From Candidatus Zixiibacteriota bacterium (GTDB lineage: Bacteria; Zixibacteria; MSB-5A5; GN15; FEB-12), in NCBI GenBank assembly GCA_024280215.1, contig JAJRQO010000032.1, positions 62,001 through 126,000 on the forward strand: a stretch of 64,000 bases of DNA. The letters run 5' to 3'. A program made the position numbers and the translations under genes. Positions 1 to 9,376 of the stretch are shown here, piece by piece (the stretch's first letter is position 1; every line of letters begins with the position of its first letter). The notes beneath the pieces were generated by a model that searched no databases, was not told the DNA's origin, and was given only the letters and a program-made list of their open reading frames with translations.

Positions 1-2
1 AT

Positions 3-533
3 TCTCAGGTTATCAGAGAAATCAGTTTTTTAACGGGAACAGCTATATTGTTATCAGTAGGAATAATCTGGTTTCACAATACAGTTTTGTTTAATGCTGA
101 GATTTATGCTTTATATTCTGAAGTTGAACTGGCTGGAATTACATTTATGCCGTATATGATTTCTGGGGCTATTTCTGCCTTAGTGGCGTTATATATTATG
201 CACTATATTCCTACTATGAAAAGTAAGGAGTCGTCGCATCAGATAGCGGTTCGGATTCGTTCGCTTGGTGAGGGTGATTTGGTGACTTTTGCACGAATTA
301 ATTCCGAAAATCAGGAAATTAATGAAATAGCAAGAGAACTTAGTACAACTGTTGGGCAATGGAATTCGCAGATGTCACAGATGAAAATTATTAATCGTCA
401 GCAATGGGATTTATTACAAGAAATCAAACAAGCTGCGACTCGAAATGATTCGGTAAAGATTTTATTACATTTGGAAAAGATAGAAGAGAATTGGTCGAAG
501 ACTGCTGAGATTGAAGAATTAATCCAGACTTGA
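3..533 (+). CDS. Partial two-helix membrane protein with HAMP-like cytoplasmic tail
   Basis: The reading frame is open to the left edge of the window, so the N-terminus is missing; an internal TTG at 48 is probably not the start. What remains shows a hydrophobic segment (about codons 7-22), a short loop, and a second membrane helix ending near 'IMHYIP'. A charged, helical cytoplasmic part follows. The sequence after the second helix ('IRSLGEGDL') resembles the start of a HAMP linker as found in sensor kinases and chemoreceptors, but no kinase or methyl-accepting domain follows before the stop. It is convergent with lpxD, with 2 bases between the two stops. A signal-transducing or structural membrane protein is a guess. 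Confidence 0.6.
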   Translation, partial: SQVIREISFLTGTAILLSVGIIWFHNTVLFNAEIYALYSEVELAGITFMPYMISGAISALVALYIMHYIPTMKSKESSHQIAVRIRSLGEGDLVTFARINSENQEINEIARELSTTVGQWNSQMSQMKIINRQQWDLLQEIKQAATRNDSVKILLHLEKIEENWSKTAEIEELIQT

Positions 534-535
534 AA

Positions 536-1570
536 TTATTTTTCTTCGAGTTTTTTGATTCGTTTTAACATGTCTGGAAGACGATTAAGGAGAGCTTCTA
601 TTCTTTTTGATTTCATGATTTCACGAGCAGGAGTACCGAAAACTTTTGTTCCTGATTTGATAGATTTAGTTACACCTGACTGTCCACCCGCCATGACCCC
701 ATCACCGATTTCAAGATGACCAGCAACGCCGACTTGTCCAGCGAGGATGACACCATTACCGATTTTGGTTGAGCCTGATATACCAACTTGGGCGACGATG
801 ATTGAGTGTCGTCCGATTTGGACGTTGTGGGCGATTTGTACCAAGTTGTCAATTTTGGTTCCCATACCAATATGAGTAGGTCCTAAAGCACCTCGGTCGA
901 TTGAACAGTTTGAGCCGATTTCGACATTGTCTTCAATTATAACATTGCCAATTTGTTTAATCTTTTTGAGACCTGTATCTGATTCTGCAAATCCAAATCC
1001 ATCAGAGCCTATGACCGTTGATGAGTGGATGATGACATTGTTGCCAATTTTGCAATCGTCCATAATCCGTACACCTGGGTAGAGAATGCAATTGTCGCCG
1101 ATGGTGGCATTTTTACCTATATAAACAGATGAAATCAATCTGGACTCTTTGCCGATAGTCACGCCTTTACGAATGTGACAAAGTTCGCCTATACGAGAGG
1201 TTGAGTCAATGGTTGTAGAATCTTCTACGATAGTTGATTGTGCGACACCAGTTGTGACATCAGGCAAATCAGGATAGAGGATGTCCAAAACCATGGCAAA
1301 GGCAAGGTATGGGTTGTAGTGACGAATAATAGCAACGTTGGGAGCTTGGACTTGGTCGTCTAAGATGATTGCTGTTGCATGGGTGTTTGAGATATGTTTT
1401 AGGTATTTTTCATTGGCGATAAATGTTATTTCGCCAGTAGACGCTGATTCGATAGGGGCAGCTGAGTGAATCACTAAGCTGCCGTCACCATCTACTTTAC
1501 CGCCGATTTTATCGGCTAACTCTAAAAGAGTATAAGAATTTTTATTCTGCGTTTGCGTCAAGGTAGTCAA
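536..1570 (-). CDS. lpxD: UDP-3-O-(3-hydroxyacyl)glucosamine N-acyltransferase LpxD
   Basis: This enzyme adds the second hydroxyacyl chain in lipid A synthesis, using acyl-ACP, in the cytoplasm. Residues 13-105 form the N-terminal uridine-binding domain. Residues 110-310 are a left-handed beta-helix of hexapeptide repeats, and the motif 'QIAHNVQIG' carries the catalytic histidine (about His248). A short helical C-terminus follows. At 344 residues the length is normal for the family. The start is a TTG at 1570, inside the last codons of ompH (29-base overlap); a second TTG at 1561 is possible, and there is no ATG nearby. Its place after bamA and ompH is the classical arrangement and indicates an LPS-bearing outer membrane. 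Confidence 0.95.
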   Translation of the reverse strand: MTTLTQTQNKNSYTLLELADKIGGKVDGDGSLVIHSAAPIESASTGEITFIANEKYLKHISNTHATAIILDDQVQAPNVAIIRHYNPYLAFAMVLDILYPDLPDVTTGVAQSTIVEDSTTIDSTSRIGELCHIRKGVTIGKESRLISSVYIGKNATIGDNCILYPGVRIMDDCKIGNNVIIHSSTVIGSDGFGFAESDTGLKKIKQIGNVIIEDNVEIGSNCSIDRGALGPTHIGMGTKIDNLVQIAHNVQIGRHSIIVAQVGISGSTKIGNGVILAGQVGVAGHLEIGDGVMAGGQSGVTKSIKSGTKVFGTPAREIMKSKRIEALLNRLPDMLKRIKKLEEK

Positions 1571-2084
1571 TAACCTTTTGGGTTATGTCGTAGGTTTCCT
1601 TGATGTATCCTAAGCCTGAGCCAGAGACTGTGAAGACAACATCGTAGTTACCTTCCAAGGAAACGGCTTCAATCGCTTTTGTGACTGCTTCAAGGACAGG
1701 GCGAGTGAGAGCATCTTGTTTTTTTTCAGCAGAACCACCAGGACCAAAAATTCTACGAGTGTAGGCATCTAAGTCTTCTTCTTTGGCTCTGATAGCAGCT
1801 TCTTTTTCTTTCCGTTTTTCATCGGATAAAATCAATTTTTGTTTTTCGTACTCAGCAAATAACTCTTGGATTTCAACCTGTTTATCCTGAGCTTCATCTT
1901 GCCATGCTTTTGATTCAATATTCCAGTCTTCCTGTGCTTTGATCCATGCTTTGTTGGCTTGTAATATTTGTTGATCGTCAACATAGCCGATTTTCATACC
2001 TTGGGCATTGGAGCTTGTAGCACTCAAAGATAAAAGGGTGAAAGCAAATAAAGCGGCAGAAATAAATTTTGTGACTTGTTTCAT
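1542..2084 (-). CDS. OmpH/Skp-family periplasmic chaperone
   Basis: This is a periplasmic holdase that would carry unfolded outer-membrane proteins to the Bam complex. The ATG at 2084 gives a clear signal peptide (positive start 'MKQVTK', hydrophobic core, cleavage after 'SNAQ'). The frame extends upstream to 2159 but that part has no signal features. The mature protein begins with '[10 protein letters not shown]', typical of the family. Next come a long lysine- and glutamate-rich coiled coil (the Skp tentacles) and a C-terminal beta segment. It is about 180 residues. It lies between bamA and lpxD and its 3' end overlaps lpxD, which suggests translational coupling. Confidence 0.9.
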   Translation of the reverse strand: MKQVTKFISAALFAFTLLSLSATSSNAQGMKIGYVDDQQILQANKAWIKAQEDWNIESKAWQDEAQDKQVEIQELFAEYEKQKLILSDEKRKEKEAAIRAKEEDLDAYTRRIFGPGGSAEKKQDALTRPVLEAVTKAIEAVSLEGNYDVVFTVSGSGLGYIKETYDITQKVIDYLDANAE

Positions 2085-2115
2085 CTGTAACCTCAATATG
2101 TTTATAATTATTTTA

Positions 2116-4725
2116 CTATTTAAATGTTGTTCCAATTTGGAAATGGTTTCTCCAACCATTGTCCTGATTTCTAATATTGCTCAATGGTTTGGCAAAGTCA
2201 AACCCTATTGTGCCGATTCCTGGAACTGCAATACGGAAGCCTACTCCAAGTGAGGAATAAAAATCCGGTCGTGTGAAGAGTTGGATATCTTCAAATTTAT
2301 GCCAAGAATTACCCGCATCAAAAAAGAGAATACCATAAATAGATTTACTTACAATTGGTATTTGTAACTCTATATTTGAAACGAGCATAAAGTTACCCCG
2401 AACACGAGTATAGACATCTGCACCGATTGAATCAGTTACGGCTGATGTATAAGTCGTTGAATCATTCGGGTCAAAGGTTGTGCCGTTTCGAATTATTGTT
2501 GAGTCCGAAAAATAATATATTGTTCTTGTCGCATCTGTTTGTTTCAGGGTTGTGTCAGGTGTTATGGAACCGTCGTCATACCCACGAATAATACCATCGT
2601 AGGCAACACCTCCTGGGGTGAATCTATCAGAAATTAGTGTATGTCTGTCGTCGGTAAACTTGGAAGGTTTAAAGATTCCACCAAACTGAGTTCGGATTGC
2701 TAAAGCTATACTTTTATATATGGGGAAGAACTTAGCGTAAGAAATTTTATGTTTTGTGTAATGCCAAAAACCACCAAGAACTCCACCTGTTTTTTCAAAA
2801 GTATAAGCGAATTTGGAACCTGCAGTCGCAAATTCAGGAAGGTTGCGAGAATCACGAGTGATAGTGAATGACAGTCTTGAGGCGATGTTCCATTCTTCAT
2901 TATAATTCAAAATAGAACCAGGGTAAGTTCCTTTGACTATTGCTTCATTGAATGAAGTCAAAGTCTTGACAGTATCTCTTCCAACTTCAAGGCCATTATC
3001 ATCGTATAATATATTAACCTTGTCATAAGTGAAAAATTCGCCAGTAGTAGAGTCTATTTTATAGAAAGTGTGATAATCTTTATAAGATTGAGATTCGATG
3101 AAGCTTTGTTCAAAGTCTTGGTATCTGTCACGTTCTAAACGGTAGGACGCAAAGACTCGAAAGAAATTGTCTGGCCAGCGGAGCCGTTTACCTAACTTGA
3201 CAGAAGCACCTTGACGAGATTCAGTGTAGTCAGAAAACCATTGACGTTTGGTAGAATAGATGTCCGTACCAAAAAGCGTCGGGCGACCATTGAGCCACGG
3301 TTCTGTAAATGAAATTGAGAAAGAGTTTCGTCTTTTACCAAAATCAGTATTAAAGGAAAGATTTTGTCCCATACCTCTGAAATTAGGAATTCCAACTCCT
3401 AAGTTTCCAACTAATTTATCTCGGCTGTTGTATCCTGCACCAGCAGATGCTTGGGCAGTTTGTTTCTCTTCTATTTGAAATTCTATATCTACATCACCGT
3501 TTGGTAAGTCGACTGGAACTGGGTTGACATTGGTGAAGAAGTTTAATGCCATGGCATCACGCACTGAACGAATAAGAATCTCACGATTGAATTTTTGACC
3601 AGGGAGTGCTGAAAGTTCTCGACGGATAACTTTGTCTTTTGTTTTTGAGTTACCAACGATTTTTACAAGATTTATTTTTGAAGGAAGACCTTCGGTGATG
3701 TCATAGTTGATGTCAATAAGAGAATCTTCACGAGTAGTGCGTTCATCTATGAGGCGGATATGCAGATGTCCTATGTTGTAATAGGCGGAGTAGATTTCCT
3801 CAATGGAGGATTGATATTTTTCCATGTCAAAAACATCATTTTCACTATATTTAATTTTTTTCTTGAGAAACTTTTCAGGCATCTCTTCAATATGTGTGAA
3901 AGTGGCGTTTCCAAAGAAATAGCGAGGACCTTCGTAGACGTTGAGATAAATTGTCATACGATTGGTGGTTGTATCAATTGTAGATGAATCCGAAATAAGA
4001 TAGGCGTCGATATGGCCTCTTTTATGGAACTCGTTGATGATTTTTTCTAAATCTTCTTCGTATTTATCTTTTGCAAAATCAGAAGATTTTAAGAACCCAC
4101 GCTTGCGGTTACGCATTTTTTTGATAATTTCCTTTGATGGAACTCTTTCGTTGCCAGTAAGGATAACTTTTTCAACTTTAACTTTTGATTTTTCGTCAAT
4201 ATTGTAACTTAAAATAGCCGATGTTGAATCATCAGAGTATTCTAAAGCCGACATCACTTCAGCTTGGAAATATCCTTTGTTACCGTAGAGGTCGAGGATT
4301 TCATTTTTCTTTTGATTCATTAAATAGGGAGAGATATAGCCCCCAACGCCGAGTCCAAGCTTGTCTTTGAGTTCATCGGAGTCAATGCGATTGTTACCTT
4401 TGAATTCAATGCCAATGAGTTTAGGTAGTTCTTTAACAATGATAAATACTTTGAGTCCGCCTGTAACAATTTCCCCTTCAATTTTAATATCTGAAAAAAT
4501 ACCAAGTGCGTATAATCGTCGGATAGTAGTAGTTGTTGATGTTGGGGAAAGGGGAGAACCTAAATCGATTGCTGAGACCCCTAAGATGAGAGAGCGAGAG
4601 GCAACATGGTTGCCTTCTACGACGACCTCTACAACTTTATAATCCGATTGAGCATTGACAATTGGAACAAAGCAAATTGATAAAAAAAGAAAAATGAGAG
4701 CTATCCTTGCTCTGGATTTTGTCAT
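2116..4725 (-). CDS. bamA: Outer-membrane protein assembly factor BamA
   Basis: This is the central component of the Bam machine, which folds and inserts beta-barrel proteins. A signal peptide ends near 'PIVNAQ'. Residues of about 30-430 form a series of POTRA domains (for example 'KVVEVVVEGNHVASRSLI' and 'INLVKIVGNSKTKDKVI'). The C-terminal half is a 16-strand-type barrel containing the loop-6 motif 'GIIRGYDD', equivalent to VRGF, and it ends in an aromatic/basic strand. Length (869 residues) is within the family range, slightly long because of barrel loop insertions rich in Ser and Thr. The start is 6 bases from the rplU stop, so it is probably cotranscribed with rplU. Confidence 0.95.
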   Translation of the reverse strand: MTKSRARIALIFLFLSICFVPIVNAQSDYKVVEVVVEGNHVASRSLILGVSAIDLGSPLSPTSTTTTIRRLYALGIFSDIKIEGEIVTGGLKVFIIVKELPKLIGIEFKGNNRIDSDELKDKLGLGVGGYISPYLMNQKKNEILDLYGNKGYFQAEVMSALEYSDDSTSAILSYNIDEKSKVKVEKVILTGNERVPSKEIIKKMRNRKRGFLKSSDFAKDKYEEDLEKIINEFHKRGHIDAYLISDSSTIDTTTNRMTIYLNVYEGPRYFFGNATFTHIEEMPEKFLKKKIKYSENDVFDMEKYQSSIEEIYSAYYNIGHLHIRLIDERTTREDSLIDINYDITEGLPSKINLVKIVGNSKTKDKVIRRELSALPGQKFNREILIRSVRDAMALNFFTNVNPVPVDLPNGDVDIEFQIEEKQTAQASAGAGYNSRDKLVGNLGVGIPNFRGMGQNLSFNTDFGKRRNSFSISFTEPWLNGRPTLFGTDIYSTKRQWFSDYTESRQGASVKLGKRLRWPDNFFRVFASYRLERDRYQDFEQSFIESQSYKDYHTFYKIDSTTGEFFTYDKVNILYDDNGLEVGRDTVKTLTSFNEAIVKGTYPGSILNYNEEWNIASRLSFTITRDSRNLPEFATAGSKFAYTFEKTGGVLGGFWHYTKHKISYAKFFPIYKSIALAIRTQFGGIFKPSKFTDDRHTLISDRFTPGGVAYDGIIRGYDDGSITPDTTLKQTDATRTIYYFSDSTIIRNGTTFDPNDSTTYTSAVTDSIGADVYTRVRGNFMLVSNIELQIPIVSKSIYGILFFDAGNSWHKFEDIQLFTRPDFYSSLGVGFRIAVPGIGTIGFDFAKPLSNIRNQDNGWRNHFQIGTTFK

Positions 4726-4731
4726 ACTAAT

Positions 4732-5046
4732 TTAAGCGGTTACAATTTTATTGATTTTGATTTCACTATAATCTTGACGGTGACCTTGACGGCGACGGTA
4801 TTTCGTACGACGTTTGTATTTATAAATCAATACTTTGTCATGTTTACCGTGGCTGATAACTTCTGCTTCTACTTTTGCATTTTCGATAAATGGTGTCCCC
4901 ACAGTGGCATCATCATTGTTTTTAACAAGTAAAACTTCACTAATGTCAATTTTGTCACCAGCTTTTACATCTTGTAATGGGATTTGTAATACTTCGCCTT
5001 CTTGGGCTGAGTATTGGAAACCTGAAATTTGGAATACAGCGTACAT
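4732..5046 (-). CDS. rplU: 50S ribosomal protein bL21
   Basis: This is a large-subunit ribosomal protein. The N-terminus 'MYAVFQISGFQYSAQEGE' matches the family start 'MYAVI..GGKQY'. The C-terminal basic block 'KYKRRTKYRRRQGHRQ' is the 23S rRNA-binding tail. The length of 104 residues is normal. In most bacteria rpmA (bL27) follows immediately; here the next gene is bamA and no rpmA is seen anywhere in the window. It appears to be the first gene of the envelope operon. Confidence 0.97.
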   Translation of the reverse strand: MYAVFQISGFQYSAQEGEVLQIPLQDVKAGDKIDISEVLLVKNNDDATVGTPFIENAKVEAEVISHGKHDKVLIYKYKRRTKYRRRQGHRQDYSEIKINKIVTA

Positions 5047-5101
5047 ATTTAATATGTCCTCTCAATATAGAAATTACTAATTTACATAAAGTTAAGCTGT
5101 A

Positions 5102-5130
5102 AAAAGTAATAAAATCTCTGTTTAAGTCAA
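5102..5130 (-). promoter_or_regulatory. Possible promoter for rplU-bamA-ompH-lpxD
   Basis: Reading the minus strand, TTGACT (5130-5125) is followed after 16 bases by TACTTT (5108-5103), upstream of the rplU start. The pattern is of the sigma-70 kind; the -10 match is weak. Confidence 0.3.
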
Positions 5131-5282
5131 GGCAAATTTTTCAGTTTTTTAAGGAACTTTGCCAACATTTCAACATTTAAACTAAATATGTGGGTTACGG
5201 TTCCATAAAATATTATAAATTACTGAAAAACAATCAATTGTGATTGCCAGATAATCATATTTTCAATATATTTGAAACTACT

Positions 5283-7325
5283 ATGGATGAAATGACAACA
5301 AAAAAAGAGACAAAGATTTACGTACCACGAGCAAAATTTGATATTCAATCCAAATTTGAGCCTAAAGGAGACCAACCTGTAGCAATCAAACAACTTGTTG
5401 ATGGTTTAGCACGAGGCGATAAACATCAGACACTTTTGGGAGTGACAGGCTCAGGGAAGACTTTTACTATTGCCAATGTGATTGCTCAAACTGGACGACC
5501 AGCTTTAGTGATGTCGCATAATAAGACATTGGCAGCACAGCTGTATGGGGAATTGAAAGCATTTTTTCCAAACAATGCGGTTGAGTTTTTTATTTCTTAC
5601 TATGATTATTATCAACCTGAGGCGTATGTGCCTACGACGGATACCTTTATTGAAAAAGATACCGCAATTAATGATGATATTGATCGGTTGCGGTTACGGG
5701 CGACATCGTCACTATTGGAACGGGATGATGTAATAATCGTTGCATCGGTATCTTGTATCTATGGTTTGGGGTCTCCAGAAGAATACAAAAGTCAAAAGAT
5801 TGAAATTGTGCAAGGCTTGGAGATGGACCGTGATGAGATGATTCGAAAGTTGATTTCGATACATTACAATCGCAATGATGTTGCGTTCGTACGGGGGAAC
5901 TTTCGTGTGCGTGGTGATACTATTGAGTTAATTCCGTCATATCATGAACATGCTTTTCGGATTGAGTTTTACGGGGATGAAGTTGAAAGGATTTCAGAAA
6001 TCGACCCATTGACTGGCGAAATCTTTAAAGAACGGGATAAGATTTCTATCTATCCAGCCAAACATTTTATAACATCTAAAGAGCAATTGAAAACATCAAT
6101 AAAACTTATTCAGGATGAACTAAAGACGACAGTCAAACATTTTGTGAGTGAAGATAAGTTGCTTGAAGCACAACGGATAGAAAGTCGGACCAAGTATGAT
6201 TTGGAAATGCTCAAAGAGATTGGTTATTGTTCGGGTGTTGAGAATTATTCAAGACATTTGACTGGTCGTAAAGAGGGCGAGCGTCCATTTACATTAATAG
6301 ATTTTTTCCCTGATGATTTTATAACTATTATGGATGAGTCACATCAGTCGATTCCACAAGTACGTGGAATGTTTGCGGGGGATAGAAGTCGGAAGGAAAC
6401 ATTAGTGGCTCATGGCTTCAGATTGCCGTCGGCACTTGATAACCGTCCTGTATTTTTTGAAGAATTTGAGTCGATGCAGAATCAGACAATTTATATATCA
6501 GCGACTCCTGCTGATTTTGAGCTTGAGCAATCGAATGGGGTAATTGTCGAACAGGTGATTCGTCCGACTGGTCTGCTTGACCCTAAAATCACATTAAAGC
6601 CTTTAGCAACACAAGTAGATGATTTGCTTGAAGAGTGCAATAAGAGAGCTGCTAAGGGTGAACGGGTATTGGTGACGACGCTTACCAAACGAATGTCTGA
6701 GGATTTATGTGATTACTTTGAAAAGATGGGTGTGCGGGTTCGGTATTTACATTCTGAGGTCAAGACTATTGACCGAACTGAGATTATTCGGGATTTACGG
6801 TTGGGTGAGTTTGATGTGCTGATTGGAGTCAATTTGCTTCGTGAAGGACTTGATTTGCCCGAAGTTTCATTGGTAGCTATTTTGGATGCTGACAAGGAAG
6901 GATTTTTACGTTCGGAGCGAGCCTTGATTCAGACTGTTGGTCGGGCTGCTCGTAATAAAAATGGTGAAGTTATATTGTATGCTGATAAAATTACCAAGTC
7001 AATGCGAAAAACAATTGATGAGACCGATCGTCGTCGTGAAAAACAAATGGCTTATAATAAAGAGCATAATATTGATCCTGAGACAATTTTTAAAACTCGT
7101 GATGAGATTCTCAGGACGACCGAGTTTGCTGATTCTAAAACTATTGAGCAGAAAAAATTTGATAAACCGACCTCGTTTGAGATGATGTCTGCTGAGGATC
7201 AGGTTGTCTTTATGATGAAAGCAATGAAAAATGCGGCTGAAAACCTTGATTTTGAGACGGCAATGATGATTCGCGATGAAGTGAATGAACTGAAAAAAAA
7301 CATAAAGAATCTTAAAAACAAATAA
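5283..7325 (+). CDS. uvrB: Excinuclease ABC subunit B (UvrB)
   Basis: This is the DNA-damage verification helicase of nucleotide excision repair; it works with UvrA and UvrC. It has the Walker A motif 'GVTGSGKT' (about residues 53-60), the damage-probing beta-hairpin region '[12 protein letters not shown]', the helicase motif 'IMDESH', the C-terminal helicase domain with '[17 protein letters not shown]' and 'QTVGRAARN', and a final UVR motif that contacts UvrC. Counted from the ATG at 5283 it is 680 residues. A TTG at 5244 would add 13 unconserved residues and an ATG at 5292 is also possible. No strong ribosome-binding site decides between them. It is divergent from rplU. Confidence 0.97.
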   Translation: MDEMTTKKETKIYVPRAKFDIQSKFEPKGDQPVAIKQLVDGLARGDKHQTLLGVTGSGKTFTIANVIAQTGRPALVMSHNKTLAAQLYGELKAFFPNNAVEFFISYYDYYQPEAYVPTTDTFIEKDTAINDDIDRLRLRATSSLLERDDVIIVASVSCIYGLGSPEEYKSQKIEIVQGLEMDRDEMIRKLISIHYNRNDVAFVRGNFRVRGDTIELIPSYHEHAFRIEFYGDEVERISEIDPLTGEIFKERDKISIYPAKHFITSKEQLKTSIKLIQDELKTTVKHFVSEDKLLEAQRIESRTKYDLEMLKEIGYCSGVENYSRHLTGRKEGERPFTLIDFFPDDFITIMDESHQSIPQVRGMFAGDRSRKETLVAHGFRLPSALDNRPVFFEEFESMQNQTIYISATPADFELEQSNGVIVEQVIRPTGLLDPKITLKPLATQVDDLLEECNKRAAKGERVLVTTLTKRMSEDLCDYFEKMGVRVRYLHSEVKTIDRTEIIRDLRLGEFDVLIGVNLLREGLDLPEVSLVAILDADKEGFLRSERALIQTVGRAARNKNGEVILYADKITKSMRKTIDETDRRREKQMAYNKEHNIDPETIFKTRDEILRTTEFADSKTIEQKKFDKPTSFEMMSAEDQVVFMMKAMKNAAENLDFETAMMIRDEVNELKKNIKNLKNK

Positions 7326-7387
7326 CGGCTTGAATTCGTCTCTATTTTGACTTTATATATAGATATGTTTTAGCCGAAAGGATAGTT

Positions 7388-8374
7388 TTGAAAAAGATAC
7401 TTATTATAGCTGCACTTACAATTTTGTTTACTGCGGGATGTGAAGAAATTGAGATATTTCCCTTCTCTGATGAAGTTGAAATTGAACGATATCTTGTTGA
7501 TGATGATTTAGGTAAAATTTTCTTTTCTGTGGAGCATTTAAAGCAAGATCAACGATTTGACTATCCACTTGATGTAAACGCTTACTATGTTGATTTGTAT
7601 GATTCTCTCGATAGAGAGGTGATTTCCTATTTTCGACTCAAAGATTATGTGACTGGTTATACAGATGCATGGCAGGAGTTTGGTCCTCCATTTGGCTCAT
7701 CTCAAGATGCTGAAGTTGAAGTGAGAGATAGAGTATATGGGCGTACTATTCGGATTGAAGGGGTTGATACAACTATTGTTAAAGATTTGACTATACGTGA
7801 AATAAAGCGTCATGGCTATTTTATGAAGCTTGGTGATGACGGTCAACGTTTTTCAGGATGGATTCTCAGAGCATTTTCAGGTGGTTCCCCTGATAACGGG
7901 ACAAGAATGGATATGTTACATGCTAATAATGAATGGTTCCCTGGGGACACATTTTCCTATGTTCATTATTCTTCCCGAATTTTATACGATAGTTTGTCTG
8001 TCATACTGAGGGTTCCAAAATCTGATACTTTGTCAAGGCAAGGGTATTTGTTGCTAAATGTAGATCAGACAACAAACAGAACTATCGAACGAGTTGCTAT
8101 TGGAGAACAGCTTCGTGCGGAAATTACGTTATCAAACCTTGGTCTTTTTTATACTGTGTCAAATTTAGTGGGTGACTCTATGAATCTTAATAATTTTGTT
8201 ATTAATTCAAGTCAAAACTATGAAGTGTCTATTGAATCATCTGTTACGACCAGTAATTCTTGGGATTTCTTCTATTTTCAGGAGTTTGTCCGAAATTCAA
8301 ATGATACATCGTCTGTGCCTGATTTTCAATCATTAAGGCGGAGAAACTGGGTTATTCCCGTAAGCATTGAATAA
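7388..8374 (+). CDS. Hypothetical lipoprotein
   Basis: I do not recognise a family. The protein starts at a TTG preceded by 'AAAGGA'. It has a short lipoprotein signal (basic 'MKK', hydrophobic core, 'FTAGC'), so it is probably lipid-anchored and periplasm- or surface-facing. The remaining 310 residues are rich in Asp, Ser, Tyr and aromatic beta-type sequence, without repeats or a recognisable catalytic motif. A strong terminator follows within 30 bases of the stop, so transcription of this gene ends here. Its relation to uvrB upstream (62-base gap) is probably only positional. Confidence 0.75.
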   Translation: MKKILIIAALTILFTAGCEEIEIFPFSDEVEIERYLVDDDLGKIFFSVEHLKQDQRFDYPLDVNAYYVDLYDSLDREVISYFRLKDYVTGYTDAWQEFGPPFGSSQDAEVEVRDRVYGRTIRIEGVDTTIVKDLTIREIKRHGYFMKLGDDGQRFSGWILRAFSGGSPDNGTRMDMLHANNEWFPGDTFSYVHYSSRILYDSLSVILRVPKSDTLSRQGYLLLNVDQTTNRTIERVAIGEQLRAEITLSNLGLFYTVSNLVGDSMNLNNFVINSSQNYEVSIESSVTTSNSWDFFYFQEFVRNSNDTSSVPDFQSLRRRNWVIPVSIE

Positions 8375-8402
8375 TTAATAGAAAGATAAATAAGATTTTG
8401 AA

Positions 8403-8427
8403 AAAAACCGGTTGATACCGGTTTTTT
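8403..8427 (+). terminator. Rho-independent terminator after the lipoprotein gene
   Basis: Perfect 8-bp stem AAAACCGG / CCGGTTTT with a TTGATA loop, running into a T tract. The same stem sequence is used by the trxA terminator at 35534. Confidence 0.85.
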
Positions 8428-8510
8428 TATTGAATACCTTGTCGTTTATGAAGTATATATCTTATATGCCAAAATGGAATTTCACACTAATAATATTCAA
8501 GGAGAAAAAG

Positions 8511-9317
8511 ATGAAAACAAAACAATTAATACCTCTCTTACTACTGATGGTTATGTCGGTAAGTATGATTGGTTGTGGTACCGAAATCTCATCAGGACAC
8601 CGTGGTGTCTTCTATGCTAAGTTTGGTTCTGGAACCGAATTTGGCAAAATTTACACAGAAGGTTTCAACTGGCACTTGCCGTGGAACAATATTTTTGTCT
8701 ATAAGATTCAGTTACAGGAAAGTAAAGAAAATTTATCAGTACTTTCAAATGATGGTGCTGCGATACGGATGGAAGTTTCTATTATGTACCGTCCTGATGT
8801 AACAAAATTAGACTCTTTACAATTTACCATTGGGCCAAACTATTATGCGGTCGCTATAGCTCCACAGATTAGGTCAATAGCTCGTGAAGTTGCAGGTAAT
8901 TTTAAACCGGAGGAAATCTACTCCACTAAACGTGATGTGATAGCTGCCAACATTATAAAGAGACTGTCTGATGAAGTGAAAGATAAGTTTGTTACAATTG
9001 AAAATGTGTTGATTCGTGATGTTGCGATTCCTCCCAAAATTGCCGAGGCGATTAACTTTAAGTTAGCTGCCGAACAGGAAGCGTTGCGAATGAAGTTTAC
9101 AATTGACAAAGAACGGAAAGAAGCTGAGCGTAAGAAAATTGAAGCTCAGGGTATTTCTGATTTCCAAAAGATTGTATCTGCGGGAATTACTTCTTCATTG
9201 TTAAAATGGAAAGGTATTGAAGCAACGCAAAAAATTGCTGAATCTCCGAATTCAAAAGTAATTATCATCGGTAATGATGCTGGTTCGCTACCTGTGATTT
9301 TGAGTGCTGGTAAATAG
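8511..9317 (+). CDS. SPFH/prohibitin-family lipoprotein
   Basis: This belongs to the stomatin/prohibitin/flotillin/HflKC superfamily, whose members form membrane-associated scaffolds. The ATG at 8511 is preceded by 'AAGGAG' at 8499; the frame extends upstream to 8412 but that stretch overlaps a terminator. The N-terminus is a signal with a possible lipobox 'SMIGC' instead of the usual transmembrane anchor. The SPFH domain covers about residues 27-190 ('GHRGVFYAKFG', 'GFNWHLPW', 'VLIRDVAIPPKIAEAI'). It is followed by a charged coiled coil ('KERKEAERKKIEAQG') and a prohibitin-like tail ending 'DAGSLPVILSAGK'. It is a single-gene unit between two terminators. Confidence 0.9.
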   Translation: MKTKQLIPLLLLMVMSVSMIGCGTEISSGHRGVFYAKFGSGTEFGKIYTEGFNWHLPWNNIFVYKIQLQESKENLSVLSNDGAAIRMEVSIMYRPDVTKLDSLQFTIGPNYYAVAIAPQIRSIAREVAGNFKPEEIYSTKRDVIAANIIKRLSDEVKDKFVTIENVLIRDVAIPPKIAEAINFKLAAEQEALRMKFTIDKERKEAERKKIEAQGISDFQKIVSAGITSSLLKWKGIEATQKIAESPNSKVIIIGNDAGSLPVILSAGK

Positions 9318-9343
9318 ATAGAAAATTTACAGCAATATTGTAG

Positions 9344-9376
9344 GGCGGAATCCTTTAGTGGTTCCGCCTTTTTTTA
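9344..9376. terminator. Terminator, possibly bidirectional
   Basis: GGCGGAA pairs with TTCCGCC across a short loop, followed by a T run ending near 9375. It lies between the convergent SPFH gene and the ATP-grasp gene. An A-rich stretch is lacking on the left, so it should work best for the plus strand. Confidence 0.8.
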
